Assembly: GCA_036677445.1 (NCBI GenBank)
Contig: JAVBWI010000016.1
Span: forward strand, 1 to 47,129
Direction: 5' to 3'
From: JAVBWI01 sp036677445
GTDB lineage: Bacteria; Bacillota; Clostridia; Christensenellales; CAG-138
Length of the DNA: 47,129 nucleotides
Shown here: one piece after another, positions 8,222-16,507 of the stretch
How positions within the stretch are numbered: the first letter of the stretch is position 1
Layout of the letters: every line of letters begins with the position of its first letter
The notes under the pieces: model-generated
The model's input: the letters and a program-made list of their open reading frames with translations, nothing else
Database searches by the model: none
Told to the model about the DNA's origin: nothing
Program-made: the position numbers and the translations under genes

Positions 8222-9631
8222 TTACGGAACGATTTCGAAAACAGTGCCTTGGTTAAAATCGGTTACATTCGTAGAGCCATAGACCCCTAAATATAGCCTG
8301 GTTTGATCCGGATTCGTTCCCAAACTGACATAAAAGGCTGATTGAGACCCAAAATTATAATCGGTTTCAATAATACCGAAATCATTCAGTTTACAATCTG
8401 TTCTTACCCTGGTATAGGCCAAAACTCCTCTGGCAGGAGACTGCGTTTCTTCATTTCGGACAAAATCGGTAAATACAACGCTTCCTGTTAAATCGGGGAT
8501 AGCATACCCCATATATGGCTGGACTCCTGTCAATGCAGTTCCTGCAAACTTATCGGACCGGGGGTCCTGATGAAAATAACTGATCAGAGGCTGAAGACGC
8601 AATGTGGAAGCTTTTACCGCCTCATCGTAATAAGCGATTGTTTTTTCATTCAAAGCCGGATTGGCGGAACACTCCCTTATAATTGAAGCAGGAAAAGCGC
8701 CTTCCCAGCCCCGCCAGCCCAAATTAATAAATCCTTCCTGGCCAGGTTCGGATTCCGAAGCCTGAAGAAGCTGCGTAACAGGTATGGGGTTATAATCAAC
8801 AAATGAAAAAATCGACTCCACCAAATCCTGACCGACATTTCCTACATATTTAATATATTGATCATAAAACCATTGAAATGAAATGCCGGGTATATTGCGA
8901 ACCCCTTTGGCAATTACCGTAAGCGTTTGCTGAATAGTTGCGGGAAGTTCATCAAAACGTGTGACTACGGGCGGATTATCGATCAATGTATCCTCAGCCA
9001 CATCAATTTCAATGATTTTACCGGCGATCTCCATATCATCCTGGCTCAAATTGAATGGGTCGTAGCCCGAGCCTCCATCGCCGGTTGTTAAAACCAGTTT
9101 TCCGGTTTCGGACGAAAAGTTTAAGCTGTTGACGCCGTTATGATTAAAAAACGGCCTTCTCAAATTCAGCAATGTCCGTCTTATCTGGGGCTGACCATTC
9201 GATTGCAGAATCCATTCTTCAACCGTATCGATATGATCATATTGCGTTTCTCTGTTATTCCACTTCAGGTTTAAGGTTTCGGGGTCACAAGGGTTAGGCT
9301 CAAAAAATCCGGCAAGCGCGCCCGGGCCTTGTGTTCCGGCAACTGAATAATGGAGATAAAACAAGCCGTTGTCATAAAATTCGGGATGAAACGCCAGCCC
9401 CAGCAATCCCCGTTCATCATATCCGCCGCCCAAAGCGCCCAGTTGTATGATACGATGGCGAATATCTAAAAAAGTTTTTATCACTCCGTTTCCAATGTGA
9501 AAGATTTCTCCTATTTGGGTTGCAATAAACAATCTTTCCATTGAGTCCCCCGGGAGTACCGCTGTTTTTAAAACAGTGGGTAAGTTTGTATTGCGAACAA
9601 TGGGCTGTAAACGAACTTTTACTTTTATCAA
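8222..9631 (-). CDS. PQQ-dependent sugar dehydrogenase-like protein (GSDH domain)
   Basis: 469 residues of the glucose/sorbosone dehydrogenase beta-propeller family. Visible features are ERGLLGLAFHPEF (about 74-86), FFNHNGVNSLNF (about 161-172), TTGDGGSGYDPFNLSQDD (about 182-199) and GWRGWEGAFP (about 304-313). Classic members oxidise sugars with PQQ and calcium in the periplasm. This one lacks a signal peptide, and its closest relatives that I can recall are uncharacterised Bacillus proteins ending GTVFEIVP, as here. The start is TTG at 9631, with GGAAGGAG about 11 bases upstream. The gene looks AT-rich and stands apart from any PQQ synthesis genes, so the cofactor and substrate are uncertain. 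Probably horizontally acquired. Confidence 0.8.
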   Translation of the reverse strand: MIKVKVRLQPIVRNTNLPTVLKTAVLPGDSMERLFIATQIGEIFHIGNGVIKTFLDIRHRIIQLGALGGGYDERGLLGLAFHPEFYDNGLFYLHYSVAGTQGPGALAGFFEPNPCDPETLNLKWNNRETQYDHIDTVEEWILQSNGQPQIRRTLLNLRRPFFNHNGVNSLNFSSETGKLVLTTGDGGSGYDPFNLSQDDMEIAGKIIEIDVAEDTLIDNPPVVTRFDELPATIQQTLTVIAKGVRNIPGISFQWFYDQYIKYVGNVGQDLVESIFSFVDYNPIPVTQLLQASESEPGQEGFINLGWRGWEGAFPASIIRECSANPALNEKTIAYYDEAVKASTLRLQPLISYFHQDPRSDKFAGTALTGVQPYMGYAIPDLTGSVVFTDFVRNEETQSPARGVLAYTRVRTDCKLNDFGIIETDYNFGSQSAFYVSLGTNPDQTRLYLGVYGSTNVTDFNQGTVFEIVP

Positions 9632-9637
9632 TTCACT

Positions 9638-9862
9638 TTACACTCCTTCCTGTTGTTTTCTTTTATAAGAATATCGTTCGTATTGTTCTATTAGCACCAA
9701 AGCCGGGGTATCTGACGATGCGTTTCGCCGCTTTTGGATATTCAGTATGTCCTGCAACCTTTTCCCTTTGGATTGCGTCTTATTAAAAACTGGAAAATCC
9801 ACGTAATAGGCAAGCTGTGCGTATATGCCGTTCACTGCGGCCATAACGCTTTGCGTATTCAA
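9638..9862 (-). CDS. Possible small ORF upstream of the dehydrogenase-like gene
   Basis: A 74-codon frame ends six bases before the TTG start of the dehydrogenase-like gene on the same strand, so the two could be co-transcribed. The start would be TTG 9862 or ATG 9844, neither with a clear ribosome binding site. The sequence (e.g. GKRLQDILNIQKRRNASSD) is soluble and charged and matches nothing I know. It may be a decayed fragment at the junction between AT-rich and core DNA. Confidence 0.25.
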   Translation of the reverse strand: MNTQSVMAAVNGIYAQLAYYVDFPVFNKTQSKGKRLQDILNIQKRRNASSDTPALVLIEQYERYSYKRKQQEGV

Positions 9863-9882
9863 GATAGGGAGGAAACAGGAAT

Positions 9883-11247
9883 ATGAGAAAAAGATGGCTG
9901 TCTATCATTTTGTGCATGCTGATGCTGCTTTCAGCTTTACCGGCAACGTCGCTTGCGGCAGCCGATTCCAAAGAGGAGACGCGTATGCAGGCGCTGTCCC
10001 TCGCCAGCGACGCGCTGCAAACGTTGATGGCCGCGTGGAAGAAAACTTCGAATCCGGGGCTGGAATATCCCGACGATGTGGCCGGGCTCTACATCACGGA
10101 CGATCAGAAGGCTGCCGTGGTGCTGGTGCGCGGCGCGACCGAGGCGCGAAAAGACGAGATACGCGCACTTGTGCCGAACCCTGCCGTCCTCGTGTTCAAA
10201 AGCGCGAAATACTCCTACAACGAGCTTGAAAAAATAAAGGATAACAACATCGATTCCGACGGAACGTTCGAGCTGGTATCATGGGGCGTTGGACAGTATG
10301 AGACGGACAATGCCGTAATGGTGGAAGTATACTATGGTGGAAAGGCGGCGGCGCGGAGGTACTTTGCCCAGTACGGCGACAAGGTGAAGGTCACGGAGGG
10401 CGAGCGGAATACTTTGCCGATCATGCCTCCGTCCGCCGCCGACAGGAACGAAAGCTGGCTTCGTCACGCCTTCCCCAAGCTGCGCAGCCTGGAAACCACA
10501 CAAACCCGCTTCGTGTTCGCTTCCGCGCCCGAGGTCGTAAAGACCCGCGCCGTGCTGAACAAAAAGGGCGAATCCCTGACAATATATCGCTTTGAAACCG
10601 AAAAAGATATGCTAAAGGCAAACGCCATGATCAAGGGTAACACCCTGGTGTACGGCGGCAAGACGGTGTATGTGGATACGCTTTTCCCCGCGACGTATTA
10701 TGTCCATACCGAAGGAATGGCGATCGCACTCTACTGCGGCGCGGACGAGGCGGTGAACGGGAAGCTGCAGGAAACGTATGCGGTCGCAGGCGGGTACGGC
10801 GGGTATTTTGACAAACGCTATGAGTTTATATCTCCCTATGGAAACGACATTGTAACGCCGCCCAAGGATGAAATACCTCCCGCAAGCATCAAGGCGTTGC
10901 TGAAGCAGACGGACGGCATTTACATCGTTAAAGTGGCAAAGGCTCCTGCCTGGGGCAAAGGCACGGATGTAACGGGCGCGTACGAGCTGGAGGTAACACA
11001 AAACATCAAGGGCGTTGTGCGCGCATCGTTCAAGCTTGATGACTTGCCTGGCGTCATGTATGTCGGCAGGTCGTATGTGCTCTTTACCCTGAACATTGCC
11101 ATGCAGGGCGGCGGCACGCGGATCATCTGCGCGGATTGGGTGCATCATTCGGCTTTTGAAATTGACGACCGCGGCTATGTGCTCCCCATACGCGAATACG
11201 GCATGAAAGCGCCGGTCAAGCTCGCCGCATTCCTGAAAAAGCTGTGA
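9883..11247 (+). CDS. Secreted protein of unknown function
   Basis: 454 residues with a clear signal peptide (MRKRWLSIILCMLMLLSALPATSLA, cleavage near residue 25 after SLA). The mature part is soluble, with mixed alpha/beta patterns and no cell-wall anchor. Its first 100 residues (AGLYITDDQKAAVVLVRGATEARKDEIRAL) resemble general extracellular 'DUF' proteins that contain short repeated alpha-beta units, but I cannot name the family. The ATG at 9883 has GGGAGG about ten bases upstream. It is monocistronic and convergent with the HAD phosphatase gene 13 bases away. Its base composition matches the core genome, unlike its left neighbours. Confidence 0.8.
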   Translation: MRKRWLSIILCMLMLLSALPATSLAAADSKEETRMQALSLASDALQTLMAAWKKTSNPGLEYPDDVAGLYITDDQKAAVVLVRGATEARKDEIRALVPNPAVLVFKSAKYSYNELEKIKDNNIDSDGTFELVSWGVGQYETDNAVMVEVYYGGKAAARRYFAQYGDKVKVTEGERNTLPIMPPSAADRNESWLRHAFPKLRSLETTQTRFVFASAPEVVKTRAVLNKKGESLTIYRFETEKDMLKANAMIKGNTLVYGGKTVYVDTLFPATYYVHTEGMAIALYCGADEAVNGKLQETYAVAGGYGGYFDKRYEFISPYGNDIVTPPKDEIPPASIKALLKQTDGIYIVKVAKAPAWGKGTDVTGAYELEVTQNIKGVVRASFKLDDLPGVMYVGRSYVLFTLNIAMQGGGTRIICADWVHHSAFEIDDRGYVLPIREYGMKAPVKLAAFLKKL

Positions 11248-11260
11248 TGTTTCAGTCGGT

Positions 11261-12061
11261 TTACATACCTTTGCCAAAGGCGATCTGCATCGCTTTATAA
11301 AACGCCTCCGCGATGCCGCCCTCTATGGGGGAAGGGAAAACATAATCGGCCGCACGCTTTACTTCGTCGGGCGCGGTGACGGGGGCGAAGAAAATCGCCG
11401 CATATTCCCGCATGGCGAGGTCGGTGCCGGCGTCTCCCGCTACAAAAAACGTATTGTTTTCCTTATCCATCAAACCGGCGAGTATGCGTATCGCGGAGCC
11501 TTTATTCGCTCCCCTGGCGGTAATTTCATAAAAATGCCTGCTGCCGTATAGATATTCGAATTGCGGGCAGATGCCATCCCGCAGGGCAATCAGCGTTTCC
11601 GGATTTTCAGCGGTGAGCAGCACCTTGAATATATCCCCTTCGACTTCGGACAGGGAGCATAGGGGCGCATTGCGATCCTCCATAACTCCGCGCTCCTGCA
11701 ATATGCGGTTGGAACGGATGGTGCGTATTTCCATTTCGGTATAGACGGTTACGCTGACGGCAGGCTCGCGATGGAGTATATCCTCTAAGACGGTAAAAAT
11801 GGATGCATCCAGAGGGTTCTTGTAAAGCATCTTCTGTTTTTCAAAATCGTAGATGAGGCCGCCGCTGCACAGAATCGAGGGCGCGGAAATCGGCAGCAGT
11901 TTTGCGATGGGCAGCGTTGCCGAAACCGCCCGCCCCGTGCAAAGCGAAAGACCGCCCCCGGCGGAAACGAAGGCGCGGGCCGCGCGGATGACAGCATCCG
12001 GCACCGGCGTGTTCGTTTTGAGCAGTGTCCCGTCGATATCGGTTAAAAAGGTATAATGCAT
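11261..12061 (-). CDS. Cof-type HAD-superfamily phosphatase
   Basis: 266 residues of the HAD IIB (Cof/YidA-like) group, which dephosphorylates small metabolites. Motif I is TDIDGTLL (catalytic Asp8 and Asp10 of DxDGT). Motif II is LCTGR (about 40-44). Lys166 in GANKGSAI serves motif III. Motif IV is VAGDAGTDLAM (about 182-192), where the usual GDxxND reads GDAGTD, a mild departure. The cap domain lies between motifs II and III, as expected for class IIB. Start ATG 12061 is preceded by GGGAGGG close by. Substrate unknown. It is a single gene, convergent with the secreted protein gene. Confidence 0.85.
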   Translation of the reverse strand: MHYTFLTDIDGTLLKTNTPVPDAVIRAARAFVSAGGGLSLCTGRAVSATLPIAKLLPISAPSILCSGGLIYDFEKQKMLYKNPLDASIFTVLEDILHREPAVSVTVYTEMEIRTIRSNRILQERGVMEDRNAPLCSLSEVEGDIFKVLLTAENPETLIALRDGICPQFEYLYGSRHFYEITARGANKGSAIRILAGLMDKENNTFFVAGDAGTDLAMREYAAIFFAPVTAPDEVKRAADYVFPSPIEGGIAEAFYKAMQIAFGKGM

Positions 12062-12183
12062 GGTCCCTCCCAGATGATTGCAACTCCATATATCCTATCA
12101 TAGACGGCAAGGAAATGGGAAGGGCGCTTAGAAGAAGAGAAACAAGGTATTTAATGCTGCCGGTTTTGGTCGTCAGGCAATCA

Positions 12184-12218
12184 AAAACCATCTATCGGCA
12201 GAATCAATAGATGGTTTT
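12184..12218 (-). terminator. Terminator of the tetR-flavodoxin operon
   Basis: A perfect 12-pair inverted repeat, AAAACCATCTAT (12184-12195) and ATAGATGGTTTT (12207-12218), with an 11-base loop. Read on the minus strand it ends in five Ts. It lies 47 bases past the flavodoxin stop codon and may act in both directions. The rest of 12062-12264 shows no gene. Confidence 0.75.
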
Positions 12219-12264
12219 GTTGGCGGAAAACCTGTGTCAATTTTCATTATAAAAAGCAATGCGC

Positions 12265-12756
12265 TTATATTGTTCCTGCCCAGCGGGTAATGGCCTGCCA
12301 ATCGCGATAATCGCCTTCCGGTGCTTTTACATTCCTGATGATCCATTTTTCAAAGGGATTGAGAGTATTCAACGCAAGCTTACCGCCGAAGCAGATGATG
12401 CCACGGGGATTTATCTGCTCAATTACCGGTTGGAGAGATTTTGGGTATAGCCAACCATCCATTAAATCCGATGGATTACCCGGATCGGTTGGACCGCATA
12501 TGAATAACCAGACGGGTAATTTCTTCAATAACTCCATGTTCTTTCTCAGAAAACGCACGGCACTCTTGTGCCAAAGGCCGATATAAACCGAACTGCCAAG
12601 GATTATTTTACTGTAATGAGTCAGGTCATGAACAGTACCGGCATCCAGAACATCCACCTGCAGACCCCTATCTCTTAATGTCTCCCCAATTCTTTTTGCG
12701 GTTTCCGCGGTTGATCCGTGCCTGGACCCATACGCCACCAATACTTTGTCAGCCAT
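12265..12756 (-). CDS. Flavodoxin-domain protein (HemG-like)
   Basis: 163 residues forming one flavodoxin fold. The FMN phosphate loop is AYGSRHGSTAETA (about 8-20), followed by SSVYIGLWHKSAVRFL (about 54-69) and FICGPTDPG (about 85-93). Similar proteins are annotated as flavodoxin or menaquinone-dependent protoporphyrinogen oxidase (HemG-like); a role in heme synthesis is not shown here. Start ATG 12756 is set by AAAGGGGG ten bases upstream; a nearer ATG at 12765 would be too close to that site. It overlaps the preceding membrane-protein gene by eight bases, implying translational coupling, and is the last gene of the tetR operon. Confidence 0.82.
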   Translation of the reverse strand: MADKVLVAYGSRHGSTAETAKRIGETLRDRGLQVDVLDAGTVHDLTHYSKIILGSSVYIGLWHKSAVRFLRKNMELLKKLPVWLFICGPTDPGNPSDLMDGWLYPKSLQPVIEQINPRGIICFGGKLALNTLNPFEKWIIRNVKAPEGDYRDWQAITRWAGTI

Positions 12757-13432
12757 AAAGTACATCCCCCTTTTGAATGTCATTCGCGCATCCTGAAATG
12801 AATGCAAATAGCAAGAACGCCAATCCAACGCCTAAAGTTGACACCATCACCATGCTGATGCTGTCCGGGTCGGATACTCCGGGAACGAAACCAAATATAG
12901 CAATTTGCAAAGTATAGAGTATAAACATAGAGCTGATGATAAGAAAAGGAAGCCACAGTTTTGACAGAAACCTGCGAAGGCCTTCCGGAATACTCTTTTT
13001 CCACCAGTTTAGCGGCTTTCGGATGCGCGTGGAAAAGGCCCACAATATGGTAAAAAATATCACCTGCGCTATTCCGCCGCCAACCAGGAACAACGCAATA
13101 AACAACGATAAGAACACGGAGGGGGTATGCTTTTTATTCATAAAGCCCGCTGACCATATGATAACGGCAATACTTACCAGAATAGTGGCTATCCCGCTTA
13201 TTAAGAAATTCGGGATAACGGTAAAGGCGGGCTCGTTTCCATATGCCCACAGCCTATTTGCCTCCCCGATAGCGTCGATGATAAAGCCGCCGGTTGGGGT
13301 ATTGCCCTGGAGCACTTCAAAGAATCCGTGCCCCATCCCCCCGAGACCGAAAATGACACCAAGCGTGGCGACGATAGCCTGTATCGACCGGTTGGCATTG
13401 CTACGGTTAACATTAAGCGTTTCTCTGCTCAT
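12749..13432 (-). CDS. Multi-pass membrane protein of the tetR operon
   Basis: 227 residues with about six hydrophobic segments: SIQAIVATLGVIFGLGGMGH (about 16-35), FLISGIATILVSIAVIIWSAG, VFLSLFIALFLVGGGIAQVIFF, WLPFLIISSMFILYTLQIA and a last pair near the C-terminus. No transporter family was recognised. Start ATG 13432 has GAGGAGAA eight bases upstream; a longer frame reaching 13558 lies inside tetR and is not protein-like. It overlaps tetR by 20 bases and the flavodoxin gene by eight bases, so the three genes form one tight operon. A role in export or membrane stress response under TetR control is an inference from the arrangement. Confidence 0.75.
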   Translation of the reverse strand: MSRETLNVNRSNANRSIQAIVATLGVIFGLGGMGHGFFEVLQGNTPTGGFIIDAIGEANRLWAYGNEPAFTVIPNFLISGIATILVSIAVIIWSAGFMNKKHTPSVFLSLFIALFLVGGGIAQVIFFTILWAFSTRIRKPLNWWKKSIPEGLRRFLSKLWLPFLIISSMFILYTLQIAIFGFVPGVSDPDSISMVMVSTLGVGLAFLLFAFISGCANDIQKGDVLYG

Positions 13433-14009
13433 GGTTTTTCTCCTCGCTTCGTTTGGATAATACACAATCAACCATCTGGTTGATCTTCTGCTTCCTTTTT
13501 TCCTCATCAAAGAAATCTGTATCCAGAAACCTGTTATACTGCTCCGGATTGAGTACAATAAGATGAAATGGAATCATAAGCTGCAGGGCGAGGATGCGTA
13601 AATCTGATTCGCTTTGTTCACGAAATATTTCTTTGAGCAAGGGCATCACCATTTTGCAGGAGGTTCCGCATCCGGATTTTATCTCTTGCGAAATAGCTAT
13701 TTTACAGATATTACGGTATTTGAAAGCTGCATCTGCCGTCGAGAGAAGCATGTTCCTCAGCCGAATTCCCGTATCGGTAGCTGCAGGGTTATCTTGGCCG
13801 GACTGTTCAATGATTTCACCCATCATCGTTCCTACGACGATGCTGAGCAAGTTCTCTTTGGATTGGTAGTGATAGTTTACAAGCGCCAGATTTACACCGG
13901 CTTTTGACGCAATCTCTCTCGTTGTTATCTGTTGTTCGGTTTTCCCTGAGATAACTAATTCCATTGCGGCTTGAAATATCTTTTCTTTTGCGGTTGCTTC
14001 ATCCATCAT
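13413..14009 (-). CDS. TetR-family transcriptional regulator
   Basis: 198 residues. The N-terminal helix-turn-helix has the TetR pattern TTREIASKAGVNLALVNYHYQSKENLL (about 29-55). The ligand-binding C-terminal domain is divergent and contains a CGTSCK cysteine pair (about 113-118), which could sense metal or redox state, though that is a guess. The gene is first in an operon with a membrane protein and a flavodoxin. A 10+10 base palindrome sits over the start of transcription in front of it, so autorepression is likely. Start ATG 14009; a second ATG follows immediately at 14006. The AT-rich composition suggests transfer together with the operon. Confidence 0.88.
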   Translation of the reverse strand: MMDEATAKEKIFQAAMELVISGKTEQQITTREIASKAGVNLALVNYHYQSKENLLSIVVGTMMGEIIEQSGQDNPAATDTGIRLRNMLLSTADAAFKYRNICKIAISQEIKSGCGTSCKMVMPLLKEIFREQSESDLRILALQLMIPFHLIVLNPEQYNRFLDTDFFDEEKRKQKINQMVDCVLSKRSEEKNHEQRNA

Positions 14010-14022
14010 TCATATACCTCGC

Positions 14023-14049
14023 ATTAAACATGTTTAAATCATGTTTAAT
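14023..14049. promoter_or_regulatory. Palindromic operator, probable TetR binding site
   Basis: ATTAAACATG, seven bases TTTAAAT, then CATGTTTAAT: a perfect 10+10 inverted repeat. It overlaps the -10 box by two bases and covers the expected transcription start of tetR, the usual position for an autorepressor site. Confidence 0.75.
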
Positions 14050-14076
14050 ACTAATGGTAATTTTACCCTTTGTCAA
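14048..14076 (-). promoter_or_regulatory. Promoter of the tetR operon
   Basis: Read on the minus strand: TTGACA (14071-14076), 17 bases, TAGTAT (14048-14053). A near-consensus sigma-A promoter about 40 bases upstream of the tetR start. Confidence 0.75.
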
Positions 14077-14182
14077 TATCGATATTAAAAATTCTTCCGT
14101 TTTGCTTTTTACCGGCATGCAAGACCCTTTGTGCCGTGGTATACTCTGCATACAGGAAAAGTATGGATGCGGGGTGGATGGG

Positions 14183-14590
14183 ATGGACGGACAGATGACA
14201 GCTTCTTTAATCGCGCCATGCGGTATGAACTGCGCGCTGTGCATTGCGCACCAGCGGGAAAAGAGGCGGTGCGGGGGCTGCAACGGCGCAGATGAAACCA
14301 AACCCGCGCATTGTGCGAAGTGCGTTATAAAGCATTGCGCAAAGCTTCGGAAAGGCGCCTCCGGCTTTTGCTTCGGCTGCGAAGCGTTTGCGTGCAGGAG
14401 GCTCAAACAGCTTGACAATCGCTATCGGACCAATTACCGCATGAGCATGATTGAGAATTTGGATTTTATCAAACAACGGGGAATGGACAGTTTTCTGTTA
14501 AGTGAAGCCGAAAAATGGACCTGCAAAACGTGCGGCAGCGTAATCTGTGTGCACATAGACGCTTGCCTTTATTGCAAATCAGGTAAATGA
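14183..14590 (+). CDS. DUF3795 zinc-binding protein
   Basis: 135 residues, rich in cysteine. CGMNCALC near the N-terminus (about 13-20) is followed by RRCGGCNG (about 28-35), CAKCVIKHCAKL, GFCFGCEAFACRRLKQLD, and a final CKTCGSVICVH..CLYC cluster, the typical spacing of DUF3795 proteins, which are thought to bind zinc or iron-sulfur. The function is unknown. The start at 14183 is preceded by GGGGTGG five bases upstream; the frame is open far to the left, but that part crosses the tetR promoter and is not coding. Divergent from the tetR operon. Confidence 0.8.
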   Translation: MDGQMTASLIAPCGMNCALCIAHQREKRRCGGCNGADETKPAHCAKCVIKHCAKLRKGASGFCFGCEAFACRRLKQLDNRYRTNYRMSMIENLDFIKQRGMDSFLLSEAEKWTCKTCGSVICVHIDACLYCKSGK

Positions 14591-14669
14591 CGGTACTTTT
14601 CTCAAGCCTGCGTTTTGCCCGCATAATGCGGCATTCACAGTTGCTCGCAGCTTTTAAGTGCCGCGCGTG

Positions 14670-14700
14670 TTGACTAAATGCGCCCTCCGCGCAGTATAAT
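14670..14700 (+). promoter_or_regulatory. Promoter of the metallophosphoesterase gene
   Basis: TTGACT (14670-14675), 19 bases, TATAAT (14695-14700). Transcription would start near 14707, which rules out an ATG at 14704 as translation start for the next gene. Confidence 0.55.
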
Positions 14701-14745
14701 AGTATGCGTAACGAGGCTGTATGCTTGGCGGAAATGAGGGAGCGC

Positions 14746-15849
14746 ATGCGCAATTTGGGCTTGATGGCGATGGCCGTCGGAGCGATATATCTTTGGGTCC
14801 ATTTCAGGAGTCTGCCGATATTCGAAAAACTTCATGTTTCCAAGGGTATCACGTGGATGCTGTCCGCCATTTTGGCGGCGGCTCTGCTTGCGGCCGCGGC
14901 GCTTTTTAAAACCGTTGTGATCGGTTTCTATGTGTATCTGTGCATGTTCTATGTGCTTACGGACCTCGTTTGGCTGTGCGTATGGCTGTTCGGGCAGGAA
15001 AGGGCTGCCATGCGGGTATGGCGGCGCATTTATCTTGACGGCGTGCTGGTTTTTGCGTTCGCACTGCTCCTCTCGGTATACGGCTATTTCAACGCAAAGA
15101 ATCCGACTGTTACGGAATACGAACTTGCCATAGAAAAAGCAGGCATTGATAGGGACGGGCTGCGCGTCGTTATGATTTCGGATCTGCATCTGGGGACGAA
15201 TATGCGGGGACAGGATCTGCCTGCGCTGGCCGGGCGGATGCAGGGGCTCGCGCCGGATGTCCTGCTGCTGTGCGGAGATATTTATGAAGAGAAAACGACT
15301 CAGGAGGATATTGCATACTCTTTGCAGGCGTTCGCACAAATCGACGCGCCGTTAGGCATATATTATGTGCCGGGCAACCACGAGTATGATGCGCAGCGCA
15401 TCGGCGTATTGGATATTTCAGAACTGATTGCAGCGATGCAGGGGGCGGGGATTACAACATTACGCGACGAGACTGTTCTGGTTGACGGCAGCTTTTACCT
15501 CATCGGAAGAGATGATCCGTCCGGCGGGCAGCGGGTACCGCTGCAAACGCTTATGGCGGATGTTGATCCGGCATACCCCGTCATTGTAATGGACCATCGG
15601 CCGCTGGAACTTGCGCTTGGCGCAGAGGCGGGCGTGGATCTCCAGTTCTCCGGCCACACGCATGCCGGGCAGCTTTTCCCGGCGGGCGAGCTTGCCGAAT
15701 GGTTTGGGATCAATGAGATGAATTACGGGCTGCGCTCTCGGGGCGCGTACCATATCATCGTCAGCTCCGGTTTAGGCACCTGGGGCTTTCCCATGCGGGT
15801 AGGCAGCCCGTCCGAGATTGTGGTGGTGGAAATAGCGGCAGGCCTTTAG
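14746..15849 (+). CDS. Membrane-anchored metallophosphoesterase (YkuE-like)
   Basis: About 367 residues. Four hydrophobic segments occupy the first 115 residues (e.g. GLMAMAVGAIYLWVHF, WMLSAILAAALLAAAALF). A calcineurin-like phosphoesterase domain follows, with all metal motifs: MISDLHLG, LCGDIYE, GNHEYD, MDHRP and GHTHAGQ. Relatives such as YkuE remove phosphate or glycolipid groups at the membrane; the substrate here is unknown. Three ATGs compete: 14704 lies at the predicted transcription start, 14734 has a poor site, and 14746 has GAGGGAG three bases upstream and begins just before the first membrane segment. I chose 14746 with moderate certainty. Monocistronic. Confidence 0.87.
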   Translation: MRNLGLMAMAVGAIYLWVHFRSLPIFEKLHVSKGITWMLSAILAAALLAAAALFKTVVIGFYVYLCMFYVLTDLVWLCVWLFGQERAAMRVWRRIYLDGVLVFAFALLLSVYGYFNAKNPTVTEYELAIEKAGIDRDGLRVVMISDLHLGTNMRGQDLPALAGRMQGLAPDVLLLCGDIYEEKTTQEDIAYSLQAFAQIDAPLGIYYVPGNHEYDAQRIGVLDISELIAAMQGAGITTLRDETVLVDGSFYLIGRDDPSGGQRVPLQTLMADVDPAYPVIVMDHRPLELALGAEAGVDLQFSGHTHAGQLFPAGELAEWFGINEMNYGLRSRGAYHIIVSSGLGTWGFPMRVGSPSEIVVVEIAAGL

Positions 15850-16239
15850 CCGCGTGGCCTGCTGCCTTACAAGTGCATGTAAATTGCTGGCGGGCGCTAT
15901 TAGGTTCGTCCAATGCACTAAATATAGCCATGAGAGTTAAATAGAGCATAAATGAGACTGCGATGGGGCCAACAGGAGGTTGATGTGGCATCACGGGCTG
16001 TTACAATGTAATCACCAAACGGATAGCTTTTATGGCTTCTTAAGTGGGGGACTGTGCTCAATTGACGGTCGCGCGCTATTAAAGGCGCGAGACAGTATCA
16101 AGAAAATTGAAAACAGGGTCTCTCGAACCGGCGGCACGGAACATCTCTTTGCTGCGTGCTTCCATGACAGTGTCCGCGATCGCGCCTGCCGGTATCGTTG
16201 TGATCGCCGGCGCAAAGGCGCATCGCTTATCGATCCCCC

Positions 16240-16480
16240 GCAGAACGGCCCCGCTTAGCGGGGCCGTTGCGTCAGGCCATCGGCAAAGTCCTGCGGACTT
16301 TGCCGATGGGTCTTCTGTGGATTAAAATGCCGCTCATTGGCGGCATTTTTTCCGCCAATTTGGCGCACAAAGACGCTGCGCTGTCAAATTGGATTAAATG
16401 TGGGGGATTTGCTGCTCCCCCACACCCCAATGGAGGGTTTGCCGATTGCAGAACGGCCCCGCTTAGCGGGGCCGTTGCGT
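16240..16480. repeat. Hairpin cluster bounded by two identical 33-base palindromic repeats
   Basis: The 33 bases at 16240-16272 and 16448-16480 are identical, each holding AACGGCCCCGC-TTA-GCGGGGCCGTT. Between them lie a 15-pair perfect hairpin (16277-16291 with 16295-16309), a terminator hairpin (16324-16352) and TGTGGGGGA/TCCCCCACA (16399-16407 with 16416-16424). The arrangement is typical of a repetitive intergenic or MITE-like element. In the rest of 15850-16507 I see no convincing gene. Confidence 0.6.
16324..16352 (+). terminator. Terminator inside the hairpin cluster
   Basis: AAAATGCCGC (16324-16333) pairs perfectly with GCGGCATTTT (16340-16349), loop TCATTG, and the T run continues to 16352. 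No gene precedes it closely on the + strand. Confidence 0.6.
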
Positions 16481-16507
16481 ATAGGAAAATAAGCTATATT
16501 TTGGAAG

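Noticed and set aside
14704..14745. Upstream ATG for the metallophosphoesterase gene
   Set aside because: A TATAAT box ends at 14700, so transcription should start at or after this ATG.
15983..16258. 91-codon plus-strand frame with AGGAGG close upstream
   Set aside because: It ends inside the palindromic repeat, its sequence is Cys/Arg/His-rich and unlike a folded protein, and the binding-site spacing is only three bases. A minus-strand frame over the same DNA (ending near 16075) looks slightly more protein-like but has no start; both are left unassigned.
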